Of a stretch of 64,000 nucleotides of DNA, positions 1 to 7,620 are shown piece after piece (position 1 is the stretch's first letter; each line of letters begins with the position of its first letter). The translations under genes were made by a program, and so were the position numbers. The DNA comes from DASSQJ01 sp963772645 (GTDB taxonomy: Bacteria > Actinomycetota > Actinomycetes > Actinomycetales > Dermatophilaceae), in contig CAVYYD010000010.1 of the NCBI GenBank assembly GCA_963772645.1, positions 124,001-188,000 of the forward strand. Direction: 5' to 3'. Under the pieces are notes generated by a model. That model did not search any database, had not been told where the DNA came from, and saw only the letters and a list, made by a program, of their open reading frames with translations.

Positions 1-112
1 CCCGGCCCCAGGTGTCCCGACCGAGTGGAGGAGGACCCGATGTCGACCCCCGTCCCGGGCCGCGCCCGTGCACTCACCCCCACCCTCGAGCAGGAGCACC
101 CCCTTGGCACAC

Positions 113-946
113 ATGCCGTTCCACCTCCCGGAGAGGCAGGCCGCCTTCTCCGTCGACACCTCACCTGACGCGCCGCCCGCGGGCGAGCGATGGACCACCT
201 GGGACGTCGCCACCCACGGTCCCACGCCACGACCCGGCTGGGTCGTCACCGACCTCGGCGCCGTCGACTCGGACCTCGGCGTCCTCAAGACCGGCAAGGA
301 GGCCGACGTCCACGTCGTCCGCCGCTGGGTCCCGGGGACCGGCCGGGCTGCGACGATGGCGGCCAAGCGCTACCGCGCCGCCGACCACCGGCTCTTCCAC
401 CGGGACGCGGGCTACCTCGAGGGCCGCCGGGTCCGCAAGAGCCGGGAGAGCCGCGCCATGGCGCGGCGCACCGACTTCGGCAAGCAGATGATCTCCGGGC
501 AGTGGGCGGCCGCGGAGTTCGACGCGCTCGGCCGGTTCTGGGAGCTCGGCCTCCCGGTCCCCTACCCCGTCCAGCTCGACGAGTCCGAGATGCTCATGGA
601 GCTCGTCGGCGACGAGCAGGCCGCCGCCCCGCGGCTCGTCTCGACCCGCCCGGCACCGGACCTGCTCGCCGACCTCTTCGAGCAGCTCCGCACGGCGTTG
701 CTCACCCTCGCCCGCCACGGCTGGACCCACGGCGACCTCTCGCCGTACAACGTCCTGCTCGACGGCGAGCGGCTCGTCATCATCGACTGGCCACAGGTCG
801 TCGACGTCATCGGGAACCCGAGCGGCTTCGACTTCCTCGAGCGCGACGCGGCCACGATGGTGGCGTGGTTCCGCCGCAAGGGCCTGGAGGTCGACCTCGG
901 CGAGCTCGTCGGCGACCTCGTCGCGGAGGCCACCTCCCGCTTCTGA
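113..946 (+). CDS. RIO1-family serine protein kinase
   Basis: Atypical RIO-type protein kinase, probably cytoplasmic; its bacterial substrates are unknown. Visible are a glycine-poor nucleotide loop region (LGVLKTGKEADV, about residues 54-65), the catalytic loop HGDLSPYN (Asp near 208) and the metal-binding IIDWPQ (Asp near 225), all typical of the RIO fold. From ATG 113 the protein is 277 aa, a normal size. The start is uncertain: GTG 68 is in frame, but the only strong ribosome-binding site (GGAGGA at 28-33) serves ATG 40, which is in another frame and stops after 42 codons. The true start could therefore be ATG 40 with a one-base error between 40 and about 150. No operon partner is visible. 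Confidence 0.8.
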   Translation: MPFHLPERQAAFSVDTSPDAPPAGERWTTWDVATHGPTPRPGWVVTDLGAVDSDLGVLKTGKEADVHVVRRWVPGTGRAATMAAKRYRAADHRLFHRDAGYLEGRRVRKSRESRAMARRTDFGKQMISGQWAAAEFDALGRFWELGLPVPYPVQLDESEMLMELVGDEQAAAPRLVSTRPAPDLLADLFEQLRTALLTLARHGWTHGDLSPYNVLLDGERLVIIDWPQVVDVIGNPSGFDFLERDAATMVAWFRRKGLEVDLGELVGDLVAEATSRF

Positions 947-968
947 CGCCCGGTCCCGGGCCGGCCCC

Positions 969-974
969 TAGGGT
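969..974 (+). promoter_or_regulatory. -10 box TAGGGT of a leaderless promoter
   Basis: TAGGGT fits the actinobacterial TANNNT consensus and ends 6 nt before the ATG at 981, so transcription would begin at or next to the start codon. There is no Shine-Dalgarno sequence before that ATG. Inference from pattern only. Confidence 0.5.
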
Positions 975-980
975 GGCGCC

Positions 981-2018
981 ATGCCGACGACGCCCCCAAC
1001 CCTGGCCGCCCCGACGACCCCGGACCCGATGGACGCCCCGCCGCTGCGCTGGGGCGTCCTCGGCCCGGGCGGCATCGCCAACACGTTCGCCAGCGCGGTC
1101 CGCGAGGGCACCCGCTCCGAGGTCGTCGCCGTCGGCTCGCGCGACGCCGACCGGGCGAGCGTCTTCGCCCGCCGGCACGGGGTCGCCCGGTCCTACGGCT
1201 CGTACCGGGCCCTGGTGGAGGACGCCGACGTCGATGCGGTGTACGTGGCGACCCCGCACAGCGAGCACCTCGAGCACGCCCTCCTCGCCCTCGCCGCCGG
1301 CCGCCCCGTCCTCGTCGAGAAGGCGTTCGCCCGCAACCTCGCCGAGACCGACGAGGTCCTCGCCGTGGCCCGGTCGGCCGGCCTGCTCGCGGCCGAGGCG
1401 ATGTGGAGCCGCTACCTGCCCCAGTACGACGTCGTGCGGCGCACCGTCCAGGCCGGCACCCTCGGCGACGTCGTCCTCGTCCAGGCCGACCACGGGCAGC
1501 GCCTGTGGCCCGACGGTCCCCAGCGCCTGTCCGACCCGGCCCTCGCCGGTGGTGCGCTGCTCGACCTCGGCGTCTACCCCGTCGCCTTCGCCGACCACGT
1601 CCTCGGCGGCCTCGAGGACGTGGCCGCGCGCGCCACGCTGAGCCCGCAGCGGGTCGACGTCACCACCGGGGTCACCGCCCGAAGTGGCGAGGCGGTGGCC
1701 CGGATGACGTGCACGATGGCCGCGGCCACCCCGTGCACCGCGGTGGTGGCCGGCACCGAGGCACGGATCGAGCTGTCGGGCCGCTTCTACCAGCCGACGA
1801 GCGCGCTGCGCCTCGTCGGCCCGGACGACACCGTCCTCGACACGTGGCAGGACGAGCACGGCACCCACGGCTTCCGCTACCAGGTCGCCGAGGTCGCGCG
1901 CGCGGTGGCCGAGGGCCGGACCGAGCCGTGGTCGGTGCCGTGGGAGGCCACCCGCCGCGTCATGTCCGTCATGGACGCGGTGCGCGCGGCGGTCGGGGTG
2001 GTCTACCCCGGCGAGTGA
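981..2018 (+). CDS. Gfo/Idh/MocA-family oxidoreductase
   Basis: NAD(P)-dependent oxidoreductase of 345 aa, likely acting on a sugar, inositol or related polyol; the substrate cannot be read from the sequence. The N-terminal Rossmann fold shows a GxGGIA-type nucleotide loop (WGVLGPGGIANTFA, about residues 28-41). The family signature EKAFARN (about 115-121) supplies the lysine of the usual EKP-like motif. The C-terminal domain carries GGALLDLGVYP (about 190-200), where the helix of the catalytic region is expected. The gene stands alone between the RIO kinase and a convergent L,D-transpeptidase gene. The start is fixed by the -10 box 6 nt upstream. Confidence 0.85.
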   Translation: MPTTPPTLAAPTTPDPMDAPPLRWGVLGPGGIANTFASAVREGTRSEVVAVGSRDADRASVFARRHGVARSYGSYRALVEDADVDAVYVATPHSEHLEHALLALAAGRPVLVEKAFARNLAETDEVLAVARSAGLLAAEAMWSRYLPQYDVVRRTVQAGTLGDVVLVQADHGQRLWPDGPQRLSDPALAGGALLDLGVYPVAFADHVLGGLEDVAARATLSPQRVDVTTGVTARSGEAVARMTCTMAAATPCTAVVAGTEARIELSGRFYQPTSALRLVGPDDTVLDTWQDEHGTHGFRYQVAEVARAVAEGRTEPWSVPWEATRRVMSVMDAVRAAVGVVYPGE

Positions 2019-2054
2019 GCCGGGAGTCCGGGAGCGGCTGGGACCGCCGGCTCA
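2016..2054. terminator. Bidirectional hairpin joining two stop codons
   Basis: TGAGCCGG (2016-2023) and CCGGCTCA (2047-2054) form an 8-bp inverted repeat. The outer bases are the TGA stops of both convergent genes, so the same hairpin ends each transcript. There is no clear U-tract, as is usual in high-GC actinobacteria. Confidence 0.45.
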
Positions 2055-2990
2055 GCGGACCGTGACGGTGCTGCCGACCGGGGCCAGCCCCCGGGCCCAG
2101 ATCATGTCGATGGCGGCGTTGCTCACCCGCACGCACCCGTGCGAGGCCGGCCACGGTGGGACGTTCTGCGAGCCGTGCACGGCGTACCCGGAGCTGGTGA
2201 AGAAGATCGGCCGCCAGAGCGTGCCCAGCGAGCTCTCGGCCATGCCGTCGACCCGCCGCAGGAACGTGAAGGTGCCGGTCGGGGTGCGGGCGATCGCCGG
2301 GTTCCCGAAGGTCGAGGTGTACTCCTCGCCGCTGCCGGTCGAGGTGTTGAGCACGATGACCGGCGCGCCGCCGCGGACCACGAGGAGCAGCTGGCGGCCG
2401 AGGTCGACCTCCAGCCCATCGCCCTTCACGGTGGCCGGGGGCCGGACACCGTCGTCGAGGGCGCGGCGGGTGTTCGGCCCGACCACCCCGTCCCGGCTGA
2501 TGCCGGCCGCCTTCTGGAGGGCGAGGACGGCCTGCTGGGTCAGCGGCCCGAAGCTGCCGTCCTGCGCACCGAGCCAGTAGCCGAGCTCGCTCAGCCGCTG
2601 CTGCAGCGCCAGCACCCGCGCGCCGGAGTCGCCGATCACCAGGGTGGTGCGGGGCCGTGGCGACGGGCTCGCGGACGACGACGCGCTGGGGCTGCCGCTC
2701 GGGGTGGAGGTCGGCGACGGGGTCGCGCTCCGGGTCGCCGACGGTTCGGGCGACGGGGTCGCGCTCCGGGTCGCCGACGGTTCGGGCGACGAGGACGGGC
2801 TCGGGCCGGGCGACCCGGGCTCGGTGGACCGGCCCGTGCCCGCGGGGCTCGTCGAGCCGCTCGGCGAGCCGCTCGACGCCCCGCCCGAGGGGGGCCCGGA
2901 GGGTGCCGCGGTGCCCGAGCAGCCGGACAGGGCCGCGGTGGCGGCCAGCGTCAGGGCCGCCACGGCGACGGCCCTCGGCATCCGGGGCAT
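2052..2990 (-). CDS. Lipoprotein L,D-transpeptidase with peptidoglycan-binding domain
   Basis: Exported 312-aa enzyme that would form 3-3 cross-links in peptidoglycan. Order: signal peptide with lipobox (AALSGC, Cys near residue 23), a long Ser/Pro/Thr/Gly-rich linker (about 25-115), a PG_binding_1 domain (LQQRLSELGYWLGAQDGSFG, then GVVGPNTRRAL), and a YkuD catalytic domain ending with HGCVRVSN, whose Cys is the nucleophile and whose preceding HGS supplies the second histidine. The start at 2990 is supported by GAGGAG 10 nt upstream. The linker contains a perfect 36-bp duplication. It may be needed for cell-wall stability, but nothing adjacent is cell-wall related. Confidence 0.88.
   Translation of the reverse strand: MPRMPRAVAVAALTLAATAALSGCSGTAAPSGPPSGGASSGSPSGSTSPAGTGRSTEPGSPGPSPSSSPEPSATRSATPSPEPSATRSATPSPTSTPSGSPSASSSASPSPRPRTTLVIGDSGARVLALQQRLSELGYWLGAQDGSFGPLTQQAVLALQKAAGISRDGVVGPNTRRALDDGVRPPATVKGDGLEVDLGRQLLLVVRGGAPVIVLNTSTGSGEEYTSTFGNPAIARTPTGTFTFLRRVDGMAESSLGTLWRPIFFTSSGYAVHGSQNVPPWPASHGCVRVSNAAIDMIWARGLAPVGSTVTVR
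2719..2790. repeat. Perfect 36-bp tandem duplication in the linker of the L,D-transpeptidase
   Basis: 2719-2754 and 2755-2790 are identical and in frame. Each encodes a 12-residue PEPSATRSATPS-type unit of the Ser/Pro-rich linker. This looks like a recent slippage or unequal-crossover event that lengthens the spacer between lipid anchor and enzyme. Confidence 0.85.
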
Positions 2991-3059
2991 CGGTCCCTCA
3001 CTCCTCGGGTCGGGCCTCCCACGAGACGCCATCGAGCGGCATCGCCGCAACTCGGCGCG

Positions 3060-3085
3060 CCCCCCGTGACCGAATCGTTGGGGGG
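3060..3085 (-). terminator. Hairpin after the malyl-CoA-type operon
   Basis: CCCCCC (3060-3065) and GGGGGG (3080-3085) flank a 14-nt loop immediately downstream of the stop codon at 3086. Likely the transcription end of the two-gene operon that starts at 5025. Confidence 0.4.
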
Positions 3086-3952
3086 TCAGCCGCGCCCGCG
3101 CACCCACGCGTCGGTGGCCAGGACCCGGCGCGCGACGTCGACGTGCAGGTTCTCGACCATCCGGCCCCGGAAGGTGACGACCCCGCTGCCGGCTCCGGCC
3201 GCCCAGGCCTCCAGGATCCCGCGCGCCTCCTCCACCTCGGCGTCGGACGGCGCGAACGCGGCGTTGCACGCCTGCACCTGCCCCGGATGGATCAGGGTCT
3301 TGCCGTCGAAGCCGAGGTCTCGGCCCTGGCGGCACTCGGCCTCGAACCCCTCGTGGTCCCCGACGTCGTTGAAGACCCCGTCGAGAACGGCCACCCCGGC
3401 GGCCCGGGCGGCGAGGACCGCGGTGGCGAGGGCGGTCAGCAGCGGCGCGCGGCCGGGGACGAAGCGGGCCTGCAGCTCCTTGACGAGGTCGTTGGTCCCG
3501 AGGACGAGGACGGCGAGCCGGTCGGAGGCGCGGGCGATGTCGAGGGCGGAGAGCACCGCCTGGGGTGTCTCCACCATCGCCCACAGCCGGGTCCGGTCGG
3601 GCGTGCCGTACCGCTCCATCGCCGCGACGAGGCTGCGCACCTCGTGCGCCGAGCCCACCTTCGGGACGACGATGCCGTCCGGGCCGGCCGCACACGCCGC
3701 CTCGAGGTCGGCGTCGTGCCACTCGGTGCCGGCGCCGTTCACGCGGATCGTCACCTCCCGCTCGCCGTACTCACCGGATGCGGCTGCCGCGCAGGCGTTC
3801 TCACGGGCGCTCCGCTTGGCGTCGGGAGCCACGGCGTCCTCGAGGTCGAGGATGAGCCCGTCGACGGGCAGGGACTTCGCCTTCTCCAGGGCCCGCTCGT
3901 TGCTGCTCGGCATGTAGAGGACCGAGCGGCGCGGGCGGTACTCCGGGCTCAT
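3086..3952 (-). CDS. CitE/HpcH-HpaI-family acyl-CoA lyase or thioesterase-like protein
   Basis: A 288-aa TIM-barrel protein of the HpcH/HpaI-CitE family, which cleaves or hydrolyses malyl-CoA-type esters using Mg2+. Seen: RSVLYMPSSN near the N-terminus, the metal and substrate motif LILDLEDAVAPDAK (about 34-47), VPKV (about 98), MVETPQA (about 129), and GFDGKTLIHPGQV (about 222-234). ATG 3952 overlaps the stop of the upstream lyase by ATGA, so the two are translationally coupled. In alphaproteobacteria a malyl-CoA lyase is paired with a (3S)-malyl-CoA thioesterase paralogue; this smaller partner may play that role, but a citramalyl-CoA or other lyase is equally possible. Confidence 0.75.
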   Translation of the reverse strand: MSPEYRPRRSVLYMPSSNERALEKAKSLPVDGLILDLEDAVAPDAKRSARENACAAAASGEYGEREVTIRVNGAGTEWHDADLEAACAAGPDGIVVPKVGSAHEVRSLVAAMERYGTPDRTRLWAMVETPQAVLSALDIARASDRLAVLVLGTNDLVKELQARFVPGRAPLLTALATAVLAARAAGVAVLDGVFNDVGDHEGFEAECRQGRDLGFDGKTLIHPGQVQACNAAFAPSDAEVEEARGILEAWAAGAGSGVVTFRGRMVENLHVDVARRVLATDAWVRGRG

Positions 3953-5025
3953 GCCCCCTCCTCCGCCGTGGCGTACTGCGCGGCCAGCTCGGGGTCGTTG
4001 GCGGACAGCCGGTCGGCTAGCTCGAGGATGACCAGGCACTGCTTGAGGCTCGCGTCGTCCTCCATCCTCCCGTCGAGCATCACGGCCCCGGTGCCGTCGC
4101 CCATCGCCTCCCGGACGCGACGGGCGTGCGCGACGTCCTCGGGCGAGGGGCTGAACACCCGCTTGGCGATGGCGATCTGGGCCGGGTGCAGGGTCCAGGC
4201 GCCGACGCAGCCGAGGAGGAAGGCGTTGCGGAACTGGTCCTCGCAGGCGACGACGTCCTTGATGTCCCCGAAGGGTCCGTAGTACGGGAAGATCCCGTGC
4301 ATCGCGCAGGCGTCGACCATCCGGGCGATCGTGTAGTGCCAGAGGTCCTGCTGGTAGGTCGCCCGCTCGGCGTTCACGGCGTCCTCGACGCCCGACGGCG
4401 GGTCCTGGCGCACCAGGTAGCCGGGGTGGCCACCGCCGACCCGGGTCGTCTTCATCCGGCGGTCAGCGGCCAGGTCGGCCGGACCGAGGCTGATGCCCTG
4501 CATCCGGGGGCTGGCCCCGGCGATCTCCTCGACGTTCGCGACGCCGCGGGCGGTCTCGAGGATGGCGTGGACGAGGATCGGCCGGGTGAGCCCGGCCCGG
4601 GCCTCGAGCTGGGCGAGGAGCCGGTCGACGTAGTGGATGTCCTCGGGTCCCTGGACCTTGGGGACCATGACGACGTCGAGACGGTCGCCCACCTCGGCGA
4701 CGAGCGTCGTGAGGTCGTCGAGGACCCACGGGCTGTCCAGGGCGTTGACCCGGGTCCAGAGCTGGGTGTGCTCGCCGAAGTCGGTGGCCCTGGCGATCTC
4801 GACCAGGCCGTGCCGCGCGGCCTCCTTGTTCTCGGCCCGGACGGCGTCCTCGAGGTTGCCGAGGAGGACGTCGACGGTGCCCACCAGGTCGGGCACCTTC
4901 GCGGCCATCTTCGGGTTGCTCGGGTCGACGAAGTGGATCATCCGGCTCGGCCGCGCCGGCACCTCCCGGACGGGGTCGGGGGCGCCCACCGCGAGGGGGC
5001 GGAAGAAGTCCTTGGCGCTGCGCAT
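3949..5025 (-). CDS. L-malyl-CoA / beta-methylmalyl-CoA lyase-like
   Basis: A 358-aa CitE-superfamily lyase. The N-terminal pattern KDFFRPLAVGAP...RPSRMIHF followed by KMAAKVPDLVG, NLEDAV (about 57-62), VPKVQGPEDI (about 122) and GCVGAWTLHPAQIAIA (about 275-290) is the pattern I associate with malyl-CoA/methylmalyl-CoA lyases rather than citrate lyase beta subunits. Such enzymes split malyl-CoA to acetyl-CoA and glyoxylate, or beta-methylmalyl-CoA to propionyl-CoA and glyoxylate, in the ethylmalonyl-CoA or 3-hydroxypropionate routes. ATG 5025 has GAGGA 7 nt upstream. It is the first gene of an operon with the smaller paralogue. No other pathway genes are in the window. Confidence 0.78.
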   Translation of the reverse strand: MRSAKDFFRPLAVGAPDPVREVPARPSRMIHFVDPSNPKMAAKVPDLVGTVDVLLGNLEDAVRAENKEAARHGLVEIARATDFGEHTQLWTRVNALDSPWVLDDLTTLVAEVGDRLDVVMVPKVQGPEDIHYVDRLLAQLEARAGLTRPILVHAILETARGVANVEEIAGASPRMQGISLGPADLAADRRMKTTRVGGGHPGYLVRQDPPSGVEDAVNAERATYQQDLWHYTIARMVDACAMHGIFPYYGPFGDIKDVVACEDQFRNAFLLGCVGAWTLHPAQIAIAKRVFSPSPEDVAHARRVREAMGDGTGAVMLDGRMEDDASLKQCLVILELADRLSANDPELAAQYATAEEGA

Positions 5026-5062
5026 GCGGGGTCCTCACCGGGCCGGGGACGGGTACGCCGGG

Positions 5063-5068
5063 ACGCTA
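5063..5068 (-). promoter_or_regulatory. -10 box TAGCGT of the malyl-CoA operon
   Basis: Read on the minus strand the hexamer is TAGCGT (TANNNT), 37 nt before ATG 5025. This leaves a leader of about 30 nt that contains the GAGGA ribosome-binding site. No convincing -35 is visible. Confidence 0.35.
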
Positions 5069-5139
5069 GCAGCGCCCCCGCTGCCACCGTTTCCCGGTGT
5101 GACCGATGCCGCGCCGGCCCGCTGTGGGAGAGTGCGGGG

Positions 5140-5691
5140 GTGACGCAGGAGCCCGCCGGCAGCCCGGTCGACGTCTCGCGGCTGACGACCGAGGCGGCGA
5201 CGAAGTCGGGCCTGCTGTGGGTCCGGCTCCCGGACGGGCAGAGCCACCCGGCCTGGCACGTCTGGCACGAGACCGGGGACGAGCACGCGCCCGGGCCGGC
5301 CGCCTACGTCGTCAGCGGGCCGGGCGAGCAGTTCCTGCCCTGGCTGCCCGACGAGGTCGAGCTCCTGCTCCGGAGCAAGGACACCGGGGGCCGGCTCCTG
5401 ACCCTGCCCGCCACCGCCCGCGAGCTCGAGCCGGGGTCGACGGAGTGGACCGTGGCGGTCGAGGCGCTGCGCGCCGAGCGGCTGAACGCCGTGGGTGACA
5501 CCGTCGAGCGCTGGCGGGACTCGTGCACCGTCCACGTCCTGTCCCCGCACGGTCCCCCGGTCGAGTTCCCCGGCCACTACGACGACGCCCCCGGCACCGT
5601 GCCGGTGCGCCCCGCGCCCCCGGCGACCGCGCGCTGGCGGCCCTGGCACTGGCGCGGCCGCGCCGGCGCCCGCCGCAACACGACCCGCTGA
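5140..5691 (+). CDS. Conserved hypothetical protein, 183 aa
   Basis: I do not recognise a domain. The start is GTG 5140, supported by GGGAGAG 8 nt upstream. The protein is soluble, with no signal peptide or membrane segment, many Trp and acidic residues, and a basic Arg-rich C-terminal tail. The core (GLLWVRLPDGQSHPAWHVW, then PAAYVVSGPGEQ and WRDSCTVHVL) looks like a beta-rich fold of the pyridoxamine-oxidase or FMN-binding split-barrel type, but that is only an impression from the alternating hydrophobic pattern. It lies between divergent malyl-CoA lyase and the MgtE_N-domain gene. Confidence 0.65.
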   Translation: MTQEPAGSPVDVSRLTTEAATKSGLLWVRLPDGQSHPAWHVWHETGDEHAPGPAAYVVSGPGEQFLPWLPDEVELLLRSKDTGGRLLTLPATARELEPGSTEWTVAVEALRAERLNAVGDTVERWRDSCTVHVLSPHGPPVEFPGHYDDAPGTVPVRPAPPATARWRPWHWRGRAGARRNTTR

Positions 5692-5718
5692 CCGGCGCGG
5701 CCGGCCGGCCGGGGCGGA

Positions 5719-5724
5719 TAGCCT
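5719..5724 (+). promoter_or_regulatory. -10 box TAGCCT of a leaderless promoter
   Basis: TAGCCT (TANNNT) ends 8 nt before GTG 5733. No ribosome-binding site is visible, which fits a leaderless or near-leaderless message. Confidence 0.4.
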
Positions 5725-5732
5725 TGACGATC

Positions 5733-7073
5733 GTGAGCACGCCGACCCGCGCCTTCGTCGGCCGCCTGTCCGAGCTCGACGTCTTCGACCCGCTCGGTGA
5801 CAAGGTCGGCCGGGTCCGCGACGTCGTCGTCACCTTCAGTGTCACCCGCGCCCGTCCCCGGGTCATCGGCCTCGTCGTCGAGGTGCCCGGCCGGCGCCGC
5901 GTCTTCGTCCCGATGACCCGCGTCACCTCCGTCGAGGGCGGCCAGGTCATCACCACCGGCCTGGTCAACATGCGCCGCTTCGAGCAGCGCGGAAACGAGA
6001 CCCTCGTCGTCGCCGAGCTCTTCGAGCGCCCGGTCATGGTCCGCACCGAGGAGGGGGAGGTGGTCGACGCCACCGTCGAGGACGTCGGCATCGAGCAGCT
6101 CGGGACCCGCGGGTGGAGCGTCACCCGCGCCTTCGTCCGGGTCGCCTCCTCGCGGCCGAGCCGACTGGGCCGGCTCGGCCGCCGCCGGGGCGAGTCCTTC
6201 GTCGTGGCCATCGAGGACGTCCGCGGGCTGCACGTCGTCCGTGAGGGCCAGGGGGCGGCCAAGCTCCTCGAGACCTACCAGGACCTCAAGCCGGCCGACC
6301 TGGCCGAGGTCATCCACGACCTGACCCCGCGCCGCCGGGCCGAGGTGGCCGACGCCCTGTCCGACGAGCGCCTCGCCGACGTCATCGAGGAGCTGCCCGA
6401 GGACGACCAGGTCGAGATCCTCGTCGGCCTCGACGCGGCTCGCGCCGCCGACGTCCTCGAGGCCATGGAGCCCGACGACGCGGCCGACCTGCTCTCCGAG
6501 CTCCCCACCGAGCGCCGCGAGGAGCTGCTCCAGCGGATGGAGCCGGACGAGGCCGCCGACCTGCGCCGCCTGCTCACCTACGACGAGAACACCGCCGGTG
6601 GCCTGATGACCACCGAGCCGGTGGTGCTCGGGCCCGAGGCGTCGATCGCCGAGGCCCTGGCCGTCGTCCGCCGCCAGGAGCTGTCCACCGCCCTGGCCTG
6701 CACCGTCTTCGTCTGCCGTCCGCCGTTGGAGACCCCCACCGGGAAGTACCTCGGCGTGGTCCACATCCAGCGGCTGCTCCGCGAGCCGCCGCACAACCCG
6801 CTGGGCGGCATCCTCGACAAGGACGTCGAGCCGCTGCCCCCCACCGCCACCCTGGGCCAGGTGACCCGGATGCTCGCGACGTACGACCTCGTCGGCCTGC
6901 CGGTCGTCGACGAGGACGGCCACCTGCTCGGTGCGGTCACCGTCGACGACGTGCTCGACCACATCCTCCCCGACGACTGGCGCGAGGACCGCCACGACGT
7001 CGTGCCCCCCGAGGTCACCGCCCCGGACTCGGTCACCCCCGACGCCACCGCGCAGGGGGCGACCCGTGGCTGA
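5733..7073 (+). CDS. Soluble PRC-barrel / MgtE_N / CBS-pair protein (no transporter domain)
   Basis: A 446-aa cytoplasmic protein with the regulatory half of the Mg2+ channel MgtE but no membrane domain. Order: PRC-barrel-like beta domains (about 1-165, including FDPLGDKVGRVRDVVV); MgtE N-terminal superhelical repeats (about 175-290, repeated DAADLLSEL and DEAADLRRLL units); linker TAGGLMTTEPVVL; two CBS motifs (about 295-430). In MgtE these parts sense Mg2+ and gate the pore. Here they may sense Mg2+ or nucleotide and act on another partner. From memory, mycobacteria carry a similar protein next to mrp. The downstream DUF1003 gene overlaps by 8 bp, so the two are probably coupled. TTG 5724 is an alternative start. 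Confidence 0.82.
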   Translation: MSTPTRAFVGRLSELDVFDPLGDKVGRVRDVVVTFSVTRARPRVIGLVVEVPGRRRVFVPMTRVTSVEGGQVITTGLVNMRRFEQRGNETLVVAELFERPVMVRTEEGEVVDATVEDVGIEQLGTRGWSVTRAFVRVASSRPSRLGRLGRRRGESFVVAIEDVRGLHVVREGQGAAKLLETYQDLKPADLAEVIHDLTPRRRAEVADALSDERLADVIEELPEDDQVEILVGLDAARAADVLEAMEPDDAADLLSELPTERREELLQRMEPDEAADLRRLLTYDENTAGGLMTTEPVVLGPEASIAEALAVVRRQELSTALACTVFVCRPPLETPTGKYLGVVHIQRLLREPPHNPLGGILDKDVEPLPPTATLGQVTRMLATYDLVGLPVVDEDGHLLGAVTVDDVLDHILPDDWREDRHDVVPPEVTAPDSVTPDATAQGATRG

Positions 7074-7611
7074 GCGCGAGCGGCGCCCCCGCATCGACCA
7101 GCCCCGGGAGACCGGGCGTCGCGCCTTCCAGACGCCGGCCCTGCTGACCGAGGAGACCTTCGGGATCCTCTCGGAGAAGTTCGCGCGGTTCATGGGCACC
7201 CCCGGCTTCCTCATCGGGATGACCCTCTTCATCGCGGTGTGGATCATCGTCAACACCCTGACCCCGTGGGCGTTCGACCCCTACGCCTTCCTCTTCCTCA
7301 CCCTGATGCTGAGCCTGCAGGCCTCCTACGCCGCCCCGCTCATCCTCCTGGCCCAGAACCGGCAGGCCGACCGCGACCGGGTGGCCCTGGAGCAGGACCG
7401 CTCGCGCGACGAACGCAACCTCGCCGACACCGAGTTCCTCACCCGCGAGGTCGCGGCGCTCCGCCTGGCGATGCGCGACACCGCGACCCGCGACTTCGTC
7501 CGCAGCGAGCTGCGCGACCTGCTCGAGGAGATGGAGGAGCGCGGGCTCGTCGTCGTCAACCGGGCCGAGCTGGACCGGGTCGAGGCGGGAGCCGAGGAGC
7601 AGCCGACCTAG
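7066..7611 (+). CDS. DUF1003 membrane protein
   Basis: A 181-aa inner-membrane protein. Two predicted transmembrane helices (about residues 47-65, TPGFLIGMTLFIAVWIIV, and about 73-95, AFLFLTLMLSLQASYAAPLI) are followed by an Arg/Glu-rich C-terminal helix with coiled-coil character. The ILLAQNRQADRDR sequence after the second helix is typical of DUF1003. Function is unknown. It overlaps the MgtE_N/CBS gene by 8 bp and may be its membrane partner. The TAG stop also forms the first three bases of the mrp -10 box. Confidence 0.82.
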   Translation: MAERERRPRIDQPRETGRRAFQTPALLTEETFGILSEKFARFMGTPGFLIGMTLFIAVWIIVNTLTPWAFDPYAFLFLTLMLSLQASYAAPLILLAQNRQADRDRVALEQDRSRDERNLADTEFLTREVAALRLAMRDTATRDFVRSELRDLLEEMEERGLVVVNRAELDRVEAGAEEQPT

Positions 7612-7614
7612 ACT
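7609..7614 (+). promoter_or_regulatory. -10 box TAGACT of the mrp promoter
   Basis: TAGACT (TANNNT) begins with the stop codon of the DUF1003 gene and ends 6 nt before ATG 7621, suggesting a separate leaderless promoter for mrp inside the apparent operon. Confidence 0.45.
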
Positions 7615-7620
7615 GGCGTC

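Noticed and set aside
4126..5139. Long open frame on the plus strand running into the 183-aa gene
   Set aside because: It mirrors the malyl-CoA lyase on the other strand; only the part from GTG 5140 has a ribosome-binding site and non-shadow composition.
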